This document shows, piece by piece, positions 49,151 to 64,000 of a stretch of 64,000 nt of DNA. The notes below the pieces were generated by a model. That model was not told where the DNA came from. It searched no databases and saw only the letters and a program-made list of their open reading frames with translations. Position 1 is the first letter of the stretch; each line of letters begins with the position of its first letter. Position numbers and translations under genes: made by a program. Source of the stretch: Macrotis lagotis (Eukaryota > Chordata > Mammalia > Peramelemorphia > Peramelidae); assembly GCF_037893015.1 (NCBI RefSeq), contig NC_133666.1:156968498-157032497 (forward strand), read 5' to 3'.

Positions 49151-49780
49151 TACATTCAAAAATACAAGTAAATTTATACATATGTGTATAGAAATTAAGT
49201 TATATCACACATTAATCAGTTACATAAAGAAAAAGGAGTGGATTTATTATATTGAAAATTTTTAACAGTTAAAATTAGAGACAATTCACTTTTGCTTGTT
49301 ATTTTTACATTGCACATGGGGAACACCTATAAACAGAAAAATTATTCTGAATGAAAAACTGTTATATTAACTATTAAGGACCTGTTATTTGATTATTGTC
49401 TTGTATGTCTCTTAAAATGTTACAGTATAAAAGATCTTCTCAGAACTTAAAATGTAACAAAAAAGAAAATAAATATAAGCTTGTCTAGCTTATAATGATT
49501 AAATTAATTGAATCAAAGGCTAACAAACAATTATCATTTATAGTCCTCTCTATCCCCAGACCATATACAAGGATTTTTAGAAAAATGAAGACCATTCTAT
49601 CACATTGATTTTAGAGATCAAAGGTGGTTTGCACCATTAATTAATATAACATACAATCTTAATTTTTGATTTTCATCTCATCTTTTAAAAATTTCTATTT
49701 ACTGTTAGCTTTACATACATTTTAGCTTAGTACTACATGCATATAAGTTGTAATAAATATAATTTATTAGGTATATGTAT
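49151..49780. other. Unassigned AT-rich stretch
   Basis: No recognised feature. Confidence 0.35.
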
Positions 49781-49781
49781 T

Positions 49782-49783
<2 letters not shown>

Positions 49784-49820
<37 letters not shown>

Positions 49821-49836
49821 CGTATATATGTGTGTG
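49784..49836. repeat. (TA)n microsatellite
   Basis: About 50 bp of TA repeats grading into TGTGTG. Confidence 0.9.
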
Positions 49837-49894
49837 TCTCTTTGTGTTTTTCTTTACTGATAGAGGTACACACTAAAATGTCTGAAAATTATTG

Positions 49895-50030
49895 TTTATA
49901 GGCAATGGGAAACCAATGAAGACTCTTGAGCAGGAAGTGGTATGGTCATATTTGTGTTCTAAGATCATTTTAGTACCTGTGGGTATTGGGATAATTAGGG
50001 ACACCAATCAGAAGGTTACTGAAAGTTCAG
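49895..50030. repeat. Fragment of the unnamed ancient repeat
   Basis: GGCAATGGGAAACCAATGAA, CTCTTGAGCAGGAAGTGGTA and TAAGATCATTTTAGTACCTG match the middle of the 35,640-36,550 family. Confidence 0.45.
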
Positions 50031-50069
50031 GTTAGGTCACTAGGTCACTATTCTTTGCCCCAGAGATCC

Positions 50070-50485
50070 ACATCATGTCTGGGCATATAACCCAAGAAGG
50101 TCAAAAACAGAAAGAAAAAAAAGACTCAATATGATCCCAAATATTTATACCCAGCTTTTTTTGGTAGCAATTAACTAGAAATAAATTGTTATAATGCAAA
50201 TGTAATAGAATATGACTATGTTATAAGGAACCAATAAATTTGAAGAATTCAAAAAAGCATTAGAAATCTTATATGGGGTGGCTAGCTCTAGAGTCAGGAG
50301 GACATGAGTTCAAATTCAGCCTCAGACACTTAATAATTCCCTAGCTGTGTGACCTTGGGCAAGTCACTTAACCCCATTGCCTTGCAAAAAGCAAAAAAAG
50401 AAATAAATCTTTCTATGAACTGGTATGAAATAAGCAGAACCAGGAAAATCTTATAACTGATGATATAAAAATTCTTTTAGATCAG
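50070..50485 (+). mobile_element. L1 LINE 3' end, sense, split by SINE
   Basis: Degraded L1 3' text before 50,275. After the SINE, GAACTGGTATGAAATAAGCA and GAACCAGGAAAATCTTATAA continue the same order. Confidence 0.55.
50276..50402 (+). mobile_element. WSINE1-like SINE, sense, internally deleted head
   Basis: GGGGTGGCTAGCTCTAGAGT jumps from the SINE start to the middle of the head. The rest, with GGCAAGTCACTTAACCCCAT, is intact. Confidence 0.8.
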
Positions 50486-50985
50486 GCCTTACTCAGACTA
50501 ATCCATGATTCAGGTTTGGAACAAAATGAGACTTCGTAGACCATCTGTCATTTAATGAAAGGAATTTTGCCATGGAAAAGATGTTCAGTAAGAACAAAGC
50601 ACTGACTTAGTTGGACACAGTTTCTTTGATTCCATAGTTTTCATGGCCACCTTCAGGATGTATGTATGAAGCCCAAGGACTGTTTTTTATTTTCTTACTT
50701 ATGTGACCAGGAAGCCATGTGATACTTGGAGAAATTGCATGTTGGATCAATTAATTATGGAGGATGGTTTCATTACTTTTTACAGGGAGGGAGGGGGAAA
50801 CTAGCTTAGTCTTTAAGATATAAGTGGAAAAAACAACATCCAAAAAACCCTTAAGGGAGTGGAATGACAGTGACCTAGACTGGTCCCAGAAAAATTAAGA
50901 AAACATACTTCCCACCTTTGAAATGGAAAATTATTTCTCTATTTTGCTTTTTTTTTTAAATTTTCTCCTCTTTCTTTTTTAAAAT
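50486..50985. other. Unassigned stretch
   Basis: No recognised feature between two sense L1 pieces. Confidence 0.35.
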
Positions 50986-50989
50986 CTTT

Positions 50990-51772
50990 GTTATGAGATC
51001 TCACCAATTTGGAACTATACCCAAAGAGTAATAAAACTGTTCATTCCCTTTTATACAGTAATATCACTACTAAGTCTATATCCCAGAGATCATAAAAAAG
51101 GGAGGAATGACCCATATGTATAAAAACATTTATAGGAGCTCTTTTTGTACTGGTAAAGAATTGGAAAATGAATTAATGCCTGGCAATTGGGAAATAGCTA
51201 AACAAACTATGGTATATGAATGTTATGGAGTACTATTGTTCTGTAAGAAATCATGAGCAGCCAGACTACAGAAAAGCCTGGAAAGACTTACATGAACTGA
51301 TGCTGAGTGAAATGAGCACAACCAGGAGAACATTGTACACATTAACAGCAACATTGTGAGATGGTTAACCATGATGGATGCAGTTCCTCTCAGCTGTTCA
51401 GTTATCAAGGACAATCCTGAGAGACCTTTTATGGAAAAAGCCATCCACATACAGAGAATAAACTATGCAGTCTGAATGTAGAGCAAAGTAAATTATATTT
51501 ACTTTTTAAAGCTTCTTTTATGTTGTTTCTCTCTCATGATTCCCCCCCCCCAGTTCCATTCTTTCATAACAAGATTACTGTGGAAATATGTTAAATCTGA
51601 CTGTACATGTACCACCTATAATAAAAGTCACCCAGGGAGAGGGGAGAGGAAAGGGAGGGTGGGAGAAAAATGTGCAACTCAAAAGCTTGCAAAGGGATGA
51701 ATGTTGAAAACTAACTGCATGGAAAAATTGGAATTGGAAAAAATAAAATAAAAGCTTTGTTTTAAAAAAGAG
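50990..51772 (+). mobile_element. L1 LINE ORF2 end and complete 3' UTR, sense
   Basis: Long, well-preserved L1 3' text: AGAATTGGAAAATGAATTAA, GAAAGACTTACATGAACTGA, TGCTGAGTGAAATGAGCACA and ACCAGGAGAACATTGTACAC, then TGCAACTCAAAAGCTTGCAA and an A-rich end at about 51,770. It is the nearest repeat upstream of LOX. Confidence 0.8.
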
Positions 51773-51774
51773 AG

Positions 51775-53132
51775 CGATAGCTCACTAGAAAGAGGACAGA
51801 ATTGGGATTTAGTCAGAAATGAATGCGTGATAAAAAAATGAGTTATTGTTAAAATCTTATTTTTATAAATTCAAGTAATCCCTGTTAGTGTCAATTTTCT
51901 TTTGAAAAGTTTCCAGTATTGCTAAAATATAGAAGTGAGCAGCCATACTCCATTTGCCAACTTATTCCAGTCAGAATTGCTGATTCTTCTTCCCATTCTC
52001 CTTCCCTCTAAGGACACTCCCTAGTTCTCAGGAAAAGCCCATTTGGTATGGAGGCTTTTCAGACAGAATCCTGGTGTCTCCTTTTATTTGTGATTGATAC
52101 ACTAGTGGCATTGAACATTTAGCAAATGGTGATAGAAATAAAACAAAACAAAACCCTTCTCACCTTGTGGGAGGGATTGGGGGGGGGGTGGGAGGAAGAA
52201 ATCTCAGTTCAGATGTTTATTTGCAATCTAATTCTGAACAATCTTAAACAGCCCCTTCCTTAAGATGCACTGTCAAGATCAAAGATAATTTTTCACATTC
52301 CCATAAAAGTAGACTTCTGGGTTTAGTTTTTGAAACAGTGAGATGGGTTTATTTATTCTGGTTTTGGACTTCAGAGTCAAGTGCCCTTCTCCCATGTGAA
52401 ATTTCACTTAAAAAATTTCACTGCAGGAGATGAATTTGTAACCCATTTCTCATATTACCTACACATAGGAAAACAAAATTTGATAGCTCAGTTTACAGGA
52501 TGAGAGGATTTCCCATAACTGCGAATGTATTGGGAAATATGCTTTGTTCCCCCTCCTGAACAGGGAATTCTTAACCAGAATAATTTTCCCCAAAACATGT
52601 TCCCTCCACTCCCGTCAAGTCTAAGCTTTCCTACCTCCCCCTTTCCAGTCTTTCCTGTGTTTGATGACCTAATAGCATTTTTCCCTCTGCATACTTTGGC
52701 AGAGTCGCATGGTCTGGCTGCTTGAGTGTGTCTGAGTCCGTTGAAATTCCTGCATGTTCGCCCAAGATTAAGATGTGGGTCGCGTGTGTCTCTCTCTGGA
52801 TCTGTATTCTTTTTTTTTTCCATTCTTTTTTTTTTGTTCTTTCCCCTTAAAGAAACCTCTCTGTGCAACGTGTCTTGGGGGGAGGCGGTTCGAAGGGAGG
52901 GGGCAGATGTGAGGAACTGTCAGACTTGCACGTTTCCAATCGCATTACGTGAACAAATAGCATAGGAGCAGCCCTGCCAAGAAAGGCTTGTGTAACTTTG
53001 CAAATGTGCCAGAAAGTTTAAAATCTCTCATCCCTCCTCCTCCTTTCACTCCAGACACCAGCAAAAGCAGGACGACGAGGATGAGAGGCTGCCCGCTCGC
53101 TCTTGCTCCAGCTCTTCTCCCCATCATTCTTC
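51775..53132 (+). promoter_or_regulatory. LOX upstream region, repeat-poor
   Basis: This stretch between the last L1 remnant and the TATA-like box shows no recognisable interspersed repeat, unlike the 50 kb before it. GC content rises toward the gene. It includes a G-run at about 52,178-52,188 and T-runs at 52,809-52,835. It is the natural place for proximal control elements, but no specific factor site is claimed. Confidence 0.35.
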
Positions 53133-53138
53133 TATAAA
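53133..53138 (+). promoter_or_regulatory. LOX: LOX TATA-like box
   Basis: TATAAA stands 237 bp before the ATG in a locally GC-rich stretch. Standard TATA spacing predicts a transcription start near 53,160-53,165 and a 5' UTR of roughly 205 bp with no upstream ATG. This is inference from sequence; no transcript data are available. The CpG-rich segment from about 53,060 to 54,110 covers the promoter and exon 1. Confidence 0.6.
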
Positions 53139-53369
53139 CCCCGGGAAAGGGGGGCAACGGGTAAGACGCCCCATCCGCGTCGTCTTATTTTTTTTTTTTG
53201 CAAGTCTACACTCTTCTGGACGCTCCTAGGTAGTTATTGACAGACGTCGGGAGACGGGTTTTCCATCCCTCACAAGTGATCGCCCCCACAAGTGATTTCC
53301 CCCCGCTCCCTGTTTTTCTTCCTTTAAGGAACGCCTTTGGTGTCTGTGGAGATTCCGGAGAGAGGAGAG

Positions 53370-54111
53370 ATGCGCTTCCCCGGGCCCGCCGTTCTCCTGG
53401 CTCGCCTGCATCTGTGCGTCCACCTGGGCTGCTTGTGGCAAGCGGCCGGCCAGCAGCCCCGACGGGACCCCGCTCCCCCGGCCGCGTGGAGGCAGAAGAT
53501 CCAGTGGGAGAACAACGGGCAGGTGTTCAGCCTGCTGAGCCTGGGCTCCGAGTACCAGCCGGGGCGCCGCAGGCAGCCGGCCGCCCGCTCCCCCTCCTCC
53601 TCCTCCTCCTCCTCCTCCTCCTCCTCCTCCTCGGCGTCCTCCTCGCTGCCGCAGACGCCGGTGCTGCTGCTCAGGAACAACGGCAGCTCCCCGCGCTCTC
53701 GGCCGCCGCCTCTCCACGGCGGCTCCCGGGGCGGCGCGCAGCCGGCGGCGCGGCACTGGTTCCAGGCGGGGTATCCGCCGTCCGGGCCGGGGCACCCCGG
53801 AGGGCCGCCGGCGTCCGCCTCCCCCGCTGCGGCCGCGGCTCCCAGCGGCGGCGGCAGCCCCAGGGCCCGGGCGCGGGGCTCCAGCTCCGAGGCCCCCGAG
53901 AGGGGGCGCGACCGGACCCCCGGGGCCAGCCGCCCCACCCTAAGCAGCCTCAGGGCTCCCAGCCGCGTGGATGGCATGGTGGGCGACGACCCCTACAATC
54001 CCTACAAGTACTCCGACGACAACCCCTATTACAACTACTATGACACCTATGAGAGACCCCGCCCGGGAAGCAGGAACAGACCCGGTTATGGGACTGGATA
54101 CTTCCAGTATG
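53370..54111 (+). CDS. LOX: LOX exon 1: signal peptide, propeptide, start of mature enzyme
   Basis: The exon encodes residues 1-247 plus the first base of Gly248. The start is the ATG at 53,370: it is the first ATG after the predicted transcription start, has G at -3, and gives the family-typical MRF start with a hydrophobic signal peptide (about residues 1-26). The conserved block [20 protein letters not shown] follows. Next is a low-complexity Ser/Pro/Gly/Ala/Arg propeptide with 13 consecutive serines (53,595-53,633), then one Ala and three more Ser. An N-glycosylation sequon (NGS) lies just after LLLRN. The block ARHWFQAGY is conserved. The BMP1-type processing site known from human LOX (Gly168-Asp169) corresponds to Gly205-Asp206 in [12 protein letters not shown], so the propeptide is 37 residues longer than in human. 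A Tyr-rich acidic stretch begins the mature protein. The donor is g|gtaagt at 54,112. Base composition is strongly GC-rich, unlike the flanks. Confidence 0.97.
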
Positions 54112-54534
54112 GTAAGTGACAGTCACAAAGGGTCCGACGTGCAAAAAAAGTTGGAGGCATCTCCCCCCTCCCGCCCTCCCCCCGCAATTAAAAAACAAAC
54201 CCCACTGCTCTCCTCCCAGGAAGCCCAAAGACCCCATTCAGCCAAAGCACCACACCCGTCCCGTCCCAATAAATCTCCCTGACCCTCACAAAAAGCCTGC
54301 CACATAATCACTTGCAAAAATCTGCCCTATTATTTTGTCTTTTCTCTGGCCTCCACCCTTCCTTCTACCTAGTCTCTATACAAGAAGGGCGTGTTAGGGG
54401 AAAGGACCCAATTCGGAAAAGAAACGTTTGGAGAAAAGAATGATTAGTGAGACCAGACAGGAAGCCAGAGTTAGTAACAAGGTTTCAAGGTGGTGGTGGA
54501 GGTGGATTTCTGATTATTCTTGGCCGCCTTGCAG
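54112..54534 (+). other. LOX intron 1
   Basis: 423 bp, GTAAGT to TTGCAG. Exon-1 readthrough gives one Lys then a stop. It contains no recognised repeat and stays moderately GC-rich. Confidence 0.9.
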
Positions 54535-54643
54535 GTCTCCCTGACCTGGTGCCAGATCCCTACTACATTCAGGCGTCCACGTACGTGCAGAGGATGTCCA
54601 TGTACAACTTGAGATGTGCTGCGGAGGAAAACTGTCTTGCCAG
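54535..54643 (+). CDS. LOX: LOX exon 2
   Basis: The 109-bp exon follows a TTGCAG acceptor and ends before GTAGGG. It completes Gly248 and encodes residues 249-283 plus two bases of Ser284: [26 protein letters not shown] and AAEENCLA. This is the opening of the catalytic domain. It carries Cys275 and Cys281, which align with the human Cys238/Cys244 pair that forms a disulfide. Differences from human that I recall are conservative (Ala to Pro before DPYY, Lys to Arg before MSMY). It has no independent regulatory features. The assignment follows from near-identity to LOX and from phase compatibility with exons 1 and 3. Confidence 0.97.
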
Positions 54644-56842
<2,199 letters not shown>

Positions 56843-58848
56843 TGAGTGTGTTCATCATTGTATAGTATTCTTAAATCTTTCTGTTTTTCACTTGGCACTT
56901 GCTATGTTGGATAGTCTTCAATTTTTGAATACAATGGGGTTGTTGCTTTCTAAGTGTAGTTATTAGTCACTTCTCATGTCATTTGGAAAAAAAAGAAAAA
57001 TGAGGTAATATGCTTTGTCTAAATATTACAGCCTTTAAATTACTTGATAATACTTGAAACTGAACATTAGAATGACTTGAAAGTATTAAGTCCTGTCCAC
57101 TAGAAAGGAGTTCTCTTTCCAAAATAACACAGGTAGAGGAAAGGACATTTCTGTTGAAGATGAGACTATGTGAGTATGATATTCTTTGAAACCTAACTTT
57201 GGAGATTTAGCATTGCATTATAACTTATAATTTTATATAGTTATATACATATATAATTTTATATAAAATATAATTGTTAATATTCCTTAAAGGGCAATAT
57301 AAATTAGATAAAGAATTAGAAGAGATCTTGAAAGTTTGCTTAATCTTGTCCTCTAAAAGGACTGCAACAAAACTATACCAAATAGATTCTAGCCAATCTA
57401 AATTTTGAAAGTCTAGGAATGATTATTCTATTACTTTCACCCAGAATTTCTCAACAAATAATCTTTATGTTCTATGCATACTTGAGAGTGAAGGAAGGTG
57501 CTTAATATCTTGTTCAAAGGCTTCTTAATTAGTTGGAAAGTTACAATAAAGCTCAACTTTTTTAATGGAAAGAGTAGATACCAAATTTATTCCAAAAAAT
57601 TGATTCCCTCCCTTCTTCTCCTTCTCCTTTCCCTACTATAGCAAGATGGGCATTGAATATCTATCATAAAGCTGTTATGCTGTATTTTAATACTAATGAA
57701 AGATAAAACATTTTTTCTTTTTTTCCTTTCAATAAAATACTCATAAATAGCCAAGATGGAATAGTGGATAGAGTTGGCCTTGTACTCAAGAAGACTTTAA
57801 ATTTTAAAGGACTTCTTTATCCTTCCTCAAATAAAGAGATATATACTACATATGTATGCAGACATACCTATATGTTTTTATTTTCTATATATGCATGTAT
57901 GAATGCATATATACTTATATAGATCTATACATATATATTTATCTATTTATTTGACTGACTACACACAAGTCATTTGTTTGATACAAGACCCAGGCAGCTT
58001 TCTAAAACTTTAAGTTGCAGAACTTTTGCTGAGACCAGCCTAGCTAGAATTTCCACACTGAGAGTTCTCTATATCACAAATCTGAACCAAAAAAAAATGT
58101 ATACACATTTTGTAAACCTTTTTTTAGTCACCTTAATTTCATAAAATTATTTCCAGGAGAGCAAAAAACAATAGTATGCTGTGATGCCAAATCAAATCAT
58201 GTCATTCTTCCAATTTTAAACTTGCAGATATTGCCATATCTTCTATTTATCTAAATTAGAATTCTTTTTGCTTGAATTTGAAGCCAAATATGAACCGAAA
58301 AAAAGGAAGATTGCCTTACAGTTTCTTGAGGTTACCTAGTCATTACCATGTAGCCCAGATTGTGCTTACTTTGTGGGTCACTTGGATAACCAATCTGTTT
58401 TGGATGCCATTGTGATCATTTATTCCTGATTTTTGTTTTCCTGAGCATGTTTTCTTTGTTCTCCCTTCCAGCTATCCCTATTTGAACCTGATTACCATTT
58501 TAAATGACTACTCCTTTAATTTGTCAAAGTCAACCTGATTTCTATTCCTGTAATGTGAGAATGTATTTATTTTTAGGGTGATGATAGCAATAAGAAAAAC
58601 ATTGGGTAGATTCCTTATCTAACTCTTTGTTTAAATACTAGTAAAAGGGGTAATATAAAATTTTTATTTCTACTTTTCAGATCACTTGCAAGAGATCCTG
58701 CTTAGCCTGGTGATAGTTGATGGCTTAGAATCATTCTCTTTTCTGCCAGTTTAGGAATTATAACCTCTATTGTAGATAATCAAATACTAGTAAGTTTAGC
58801 TACAGAGCTTTTAACTGTCCCCAACATTCTTGTCAAAAAGTAAATATT

Positions 58849-58981
58849 GGGGCAGCTAGGTGGAGCAGTGGATAGAGCACCTGGAGTCAGGAGTACCTGA
58901 GTTCAAATCCGGCCTCAGACACTTAATCATTACCTAGCTGTGTGGCCTTGGGCAAGTCACTTAACCCCATTGCCTAGAAAA
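58849..58981 (+). mobile_element. WSINE1-like SINE in LOX intron 3
   Basis: Close to the family consensus, with a 9-bp deletion in the head. Perfect flanking AAAAAGTAAATATT repeats lie at 58,835-58,848 and 58,982-58,995. Confidence 0.92.
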
Positions 58982-59019
58982 AAAAAGTAAATATTAACCA
59001 TTGTTCCTTGAAAGAAAGA

Positions 59020-59225
59020 CAGTAGCAGACAGACGGTATAATGGAAGAACTACTGGGTTTGAAGGCAGTAGATCTGGATTCAAAACACAAGCTGTGCTGT
59101 TTCCTATCTCAGTGACTTTGTGAAAGTAATGTCATCTTTCTGGCCCAATTTCCCTATTTGAAAAGGAGGCCATTAGGTTAAGTGATCTCTCTTCTATATC
59201 TGAATTTATAAACCTATTCCATAGA
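59020..59225 (+). mobile_element. MIR-like CORE-SINE in LOX intron 3
   Basis: TTGAAGGCAGTAGATCTGGA, then TCTCAGTGACTTTGTGAAAG and a MIR-type tail. Confidence 0.6.
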
Positions 59226-59606
59226 TCAAGTATCAGCCACTCTACTTAAAAGTGAACAAATAATTAAATAATTAAAAATTAAAAGTGAACTTCTTTATTA
59301 TCAAAAATCATTATGTAATAGAAAAAAAATATTAACCAGAATTATAAACCTTCTTCCAGAAGTAAAAGTATTAACATTCATTTTCCCAAATGGTTGTCTT
59401 TATAGGTGGAAGAAGAAATAAATCTAGTATAATTTTTCATTCTTAAAAAAATATAATCACAATTTTCATGTGAAAAGAGATTTTGTTCTAATGAATGAGG
59501 TCTTATAGGAGACAGATGTTTCATGACATTGGTTTGCTATGAATGAAGTTTTATGTATATTCCAGTTTTTAATTAAATAATATGTCTTTGTTGAATGGAC
59601 TGCCAG

Positions 59607-59763
59607 ACATTACCACAGTATGGATGAATTCAGCCACTATGACTTACTTGATGCCAGCACTCAGAGGAGAGTAGCTGAAGGCCATAAAGCAAGTTTTTGC
59701 CTTGAGGATACTTCCTGTGATTATGGATACTATAGAAGATATGCCTGTACTGCACACACACAA
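59607..59763 (+). CDS. LOX: LOX exon 4, copper ligands and LTQ lysine
   Basis: The 157-bp exon follows a TGCCAG acceptor and ends before GTAAGT. It completes Gln330 and runs to Gln382. His331 and His333 complete the copper site (HQHYH, residues 329-333). Lys357, in AEGHKASFC, aligns with human Lys320, the lysine that forms the lysyl tyrosylquinone (LTQ) cofactor. Cys361, Cys367 and the Cys of [10 protein letters not shown] are three of ten cysteines in the mature region, which matches five expected disulfides. Differences from human are small (DASTQ for [14 protein letters not shown] for GYHRRFACT). The residues required for catalysis are all intact, so an active enzyme is expected. Confidence 0.97.
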
Positions 59764-59907
59764 GTAAGTTGTTATTTCAACAGATTTCAGAGTGAAAAGA
59801 CATACTCTTTTAATTCCTGCAATTTTTCTTCTGTGTTGTTTCATTTAATGACATCTTGTCAAAGTAAAAAGTACATGGGAAATGGAAATGAATGGACTTG
59901 CTCTTAA

Positions 59908-59956
59908 TATATATGTATATATATATATATACATATATACATATATATATATACAT
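59908..59956. repeat. (AT)n-rich microsatellite in LOX intron 4
   Basis: Alternating TA with single G and C interruptions, near-palindromic. Confidence 0.9.
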
Positions 59957-61129
59957 AATACATACAAACACTTAATATATAGTAAAATACTCATTTCCTT
60001 TATTGCTATGGAGAGACAGACAGAAAAAGAGAGAACAAATTCATTCATTTCCATTTCCTCTTTGTGTTTCTGTATGTATCTGTTTGTATATATTATCCTT
60101 ATCTTTTATAAGAGCTACCTCACATAGAATTAGAACTGCAAAGGTAGTATAGTTTTTTAATACAGTTTCTTGAAAAGATGGGTAAAATGGTTTGGTATGG
60201 AGACATTTTTTTCTATATTTTTAGCCAACTTGCTAAGTGACTTAAATGTCATCCAAACCTTGCATGTTTATTTAAAACCACTTATGCCCTTCATCTTGCT
60301 AATACATTATTACAAGGATATGATGATGGTTCAGAATAGTAACTGAATAGAAAAAAGGAAAGCAATCTCCTTTTAAGGTTCTTTCCTAAAAAGTCTGCCT
60401 TTCAATGATACATCCAAGAAGAGAAGGGTATAGTTACTATCCCATGAATTCATGTGTACACATTTGAAATTTCAAAAGATAATTGATGTCAGATGCAGAG
60501 ATCTGGGAATGATTTTTAAAAATAGTGCTGAATTAAGCAGTTTACATATGTTTTATAGTTGGAAAATGTGTGCTTCCATAGTTAAAGCTGTGTCAATGTT
60601 TCCATAAGGAGCCCCAATTTGTAAGTGGACAATATAATTTCACTCCAGCCTGAATTTTGGCAGGAAAAAATGTAAATCAACATAATCCAGTCCAAAGCTG
60701 ATCAGCAGCTGGGATCTTGCAAAATAAATCTATGTGCTAGAGAAGGAAACTTCTTAGGGTTATATCGTTTTCTGAACTCACAACATCACAGCAAATAAAG
60801 AGAAAGAATGTATATTAAAGTTCAAGTATTGTTGTACCAACATTTCTTTCCCAGAACAATAAGATGCATATCTATACACAGTTTATATATGCTAGCATGT
60901 CTTTATTATGTATTTTTTTCATTGAAAGGTGTTGTTACAGATGAATAAAAGGTGACTGGGAATTCATCCTACATTGGCCTTCAGGTGACATCTAACTGTG
61001 ACTTCTGTAGAGCCTGGGACTGTTTTTGGTTCTCTTGTTTTGTCCCATGAGTTTGCACAGTCATTTTATTCAAAAAGAACCCTCCATGGCTTGTATCCAT
61101 ACAAGCTTATAACTAATCTGAAGGCCTTG

Positions 61130-61432
61130 CTAGATGCTGCAGTGGATAGAGCACTAGCCTTGGAGTCAGGATAGGAGTTCGAATCCAGCCTCAGACATTT
61201 ACTAGCTGTGTGACCTTGTTTATGGCACTTAACCCTGTTTGCTTCTCAAACAAGGCCATTTCTAGTTGTCCTAATTCATATCTGGCCATTGGATTTAGAT
61301 GACTCTGGAGGAGAAAGTGAGGCTGGTGACTTAGCAGAGCCCCTTCTCACTCAAATCCAATTCATGTGCTTGTAATGGCATCAACTCCCTGATGTCATGG
61401 TCTTCTTCCAGAATGAAGGACAAACATTAAGA
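61130..61432 (+). mobile_element. RTE-tailed SINE, sense, in LOX intron 4
   Basis: The tRNA-like head (GCAGTGGATAGAGCACTAGC) is followed by GGAGGAGAAAGTGAGGCTGG, ATCCAATTCATGTGCTTGTA and the tail CATGGTCTTCTTCCAGAATG. Confidence 0.8.
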
Positions 61433-61907
61433 TATATTTATAGAATCCCTTCATTCTCTGCTGATGAGCGTCACTCTGTGCCATCACATGATAATAATCT
61501 GGCCATAGTCTGTTGTCATTCCCTTCACAAACATTGTACCCAACAGAGAGGCTTACCATCAAACAATTTTATTTTAGTGATTAGTTGCATTTATGAATCT
61601 TTTGAGTGAATTTGTTTTTATCATTTTACATTGTAACTGTCTTGGTCAATTTATGAAACTATTTGAGAAACCAGATGAGATATGTTCATCTTAGCCTTTT
61701 CTTTTTAACTGGGAAATGTCAGAGGTCTAAGTTGTGTGCACTTTCACTTTTTTTCTTCACATTGGAACAATAATATAAACTTGGTTCGGTGTCAGAGTTT
61801 TACTTACTGAGATTTAGACTGCCAAAAAAATTCTATTACTATGATATTATGTATCTTATGATTATATCTTTGACTACTCTATCCACAATTTATTCTCATT
61901 TTTTTAG

Positions 61908-64000
<2,093 letters not shown>

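Larger units (their letters stand above)
59764..61907 (+). other. LOX intron 4
   Basis: Contains an (AT)n run at 59,908-59,956 and an RTE-tailed SINE at 61,130-61,430. The rest is unassigned. Short open frames near 59,850-60,120 are simple-repeat artefacts. Confidence 0.85.

Noticed and set aside
53337..53369. In-frame extension upstream of the LOX ATG (11 residues)
   Set aside because: It begins at TTG, not ATG; the first ATG at 53,370 gives the conserved signal peptide start.
53226..53977. Long minus-strand and alternate plus-strand reading frames over LOX exon 1 (189-268 residues)
   Set aside because: GC-rich, repeat-bearing sequence has few stop codons in any frame. Translations are Arg/Gly/Glu/Leu homopolymer-rich and have no family match, whereas the LOX frame is conserved.
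59845..60127. Two short overlapping frames after LOX exon 4
   Set aside because: Both run through an (AT)n repeat and encode Tyr/Ile repeats; no conservation is expected.

Overview
The window is mammalian nuclear DNA, almost certainly from a marsupial. The only gene supported is LOX (protein-lysine 6-oxidase) on the + strand at the right-hand end. The marsupial assignment rests on many copies of a tRNA-derived SINE with the head GGCAGCTAGGTGGCGCAGTGGATAGAGCA (WSINE1-like), MAR1-type CORE-SINEs, an abundant marsupial-type L1, an RTE-clade LINE and RTE-tailed SINEs. All of these are identified from memory of the families, not from a database search. The species is not resolved; a dasyurid-like Australian marsupial is only a guess.

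Layout. Positions 1-51,800 are an AT-rich intergenic stretch made of layered retroelements: a 5'-complete antisense L1 (1-2,684), an L2 carrying an eroded ORF2 (6,870-8,460), several L1 3' ends in both orientations, an antisense RTE endonuclease/RT block (17,215-20,190), an RTE 3' end inside an L2 tail (42,335-43,160), and about twenty SINEs, some with visible target-site duplications. A 370-bp pure purine tract with about 31 perfect GAA units lies at 22,349-22,720. Between these are AT-rich stretches with no recognisable content. In placental genomes the neighbour on this side of LOX is ZNF474; no exon of it could be recognised here.

Positions 51,800-53,369 hold the LOX upstream region and promoter (TATAAA at 53,133). 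Six LOX coding exons follow: 53,370-54,111; 54,535-54,643; 56,704-56,841; 59,607-59,763; 61,908-62,003; 62,327-62,442. All junctions are GT-AG and join in one frame to 1,358 nt (452 complete codons plus 2 nt). The seventh exon, expected to hold one base of a Pro codon, the last Tyr, the stop and the 3' UTR, lies beyond the window. The predicted protein is 454 aa against 417 aa in human. The 249-aa mature catalytic part keeps its length and key residues, while the propeptide is about 37 aa longer and has a run of 13 serines.

No new multi-gene system was found. The most useful leads are the LOX propeptide expansion, the GAA/purine tract, the RTE/SINE shared-tail relationships, and two short coding-like blocks of unknown origin (13.0 kb and 24.0-24.8 kb).
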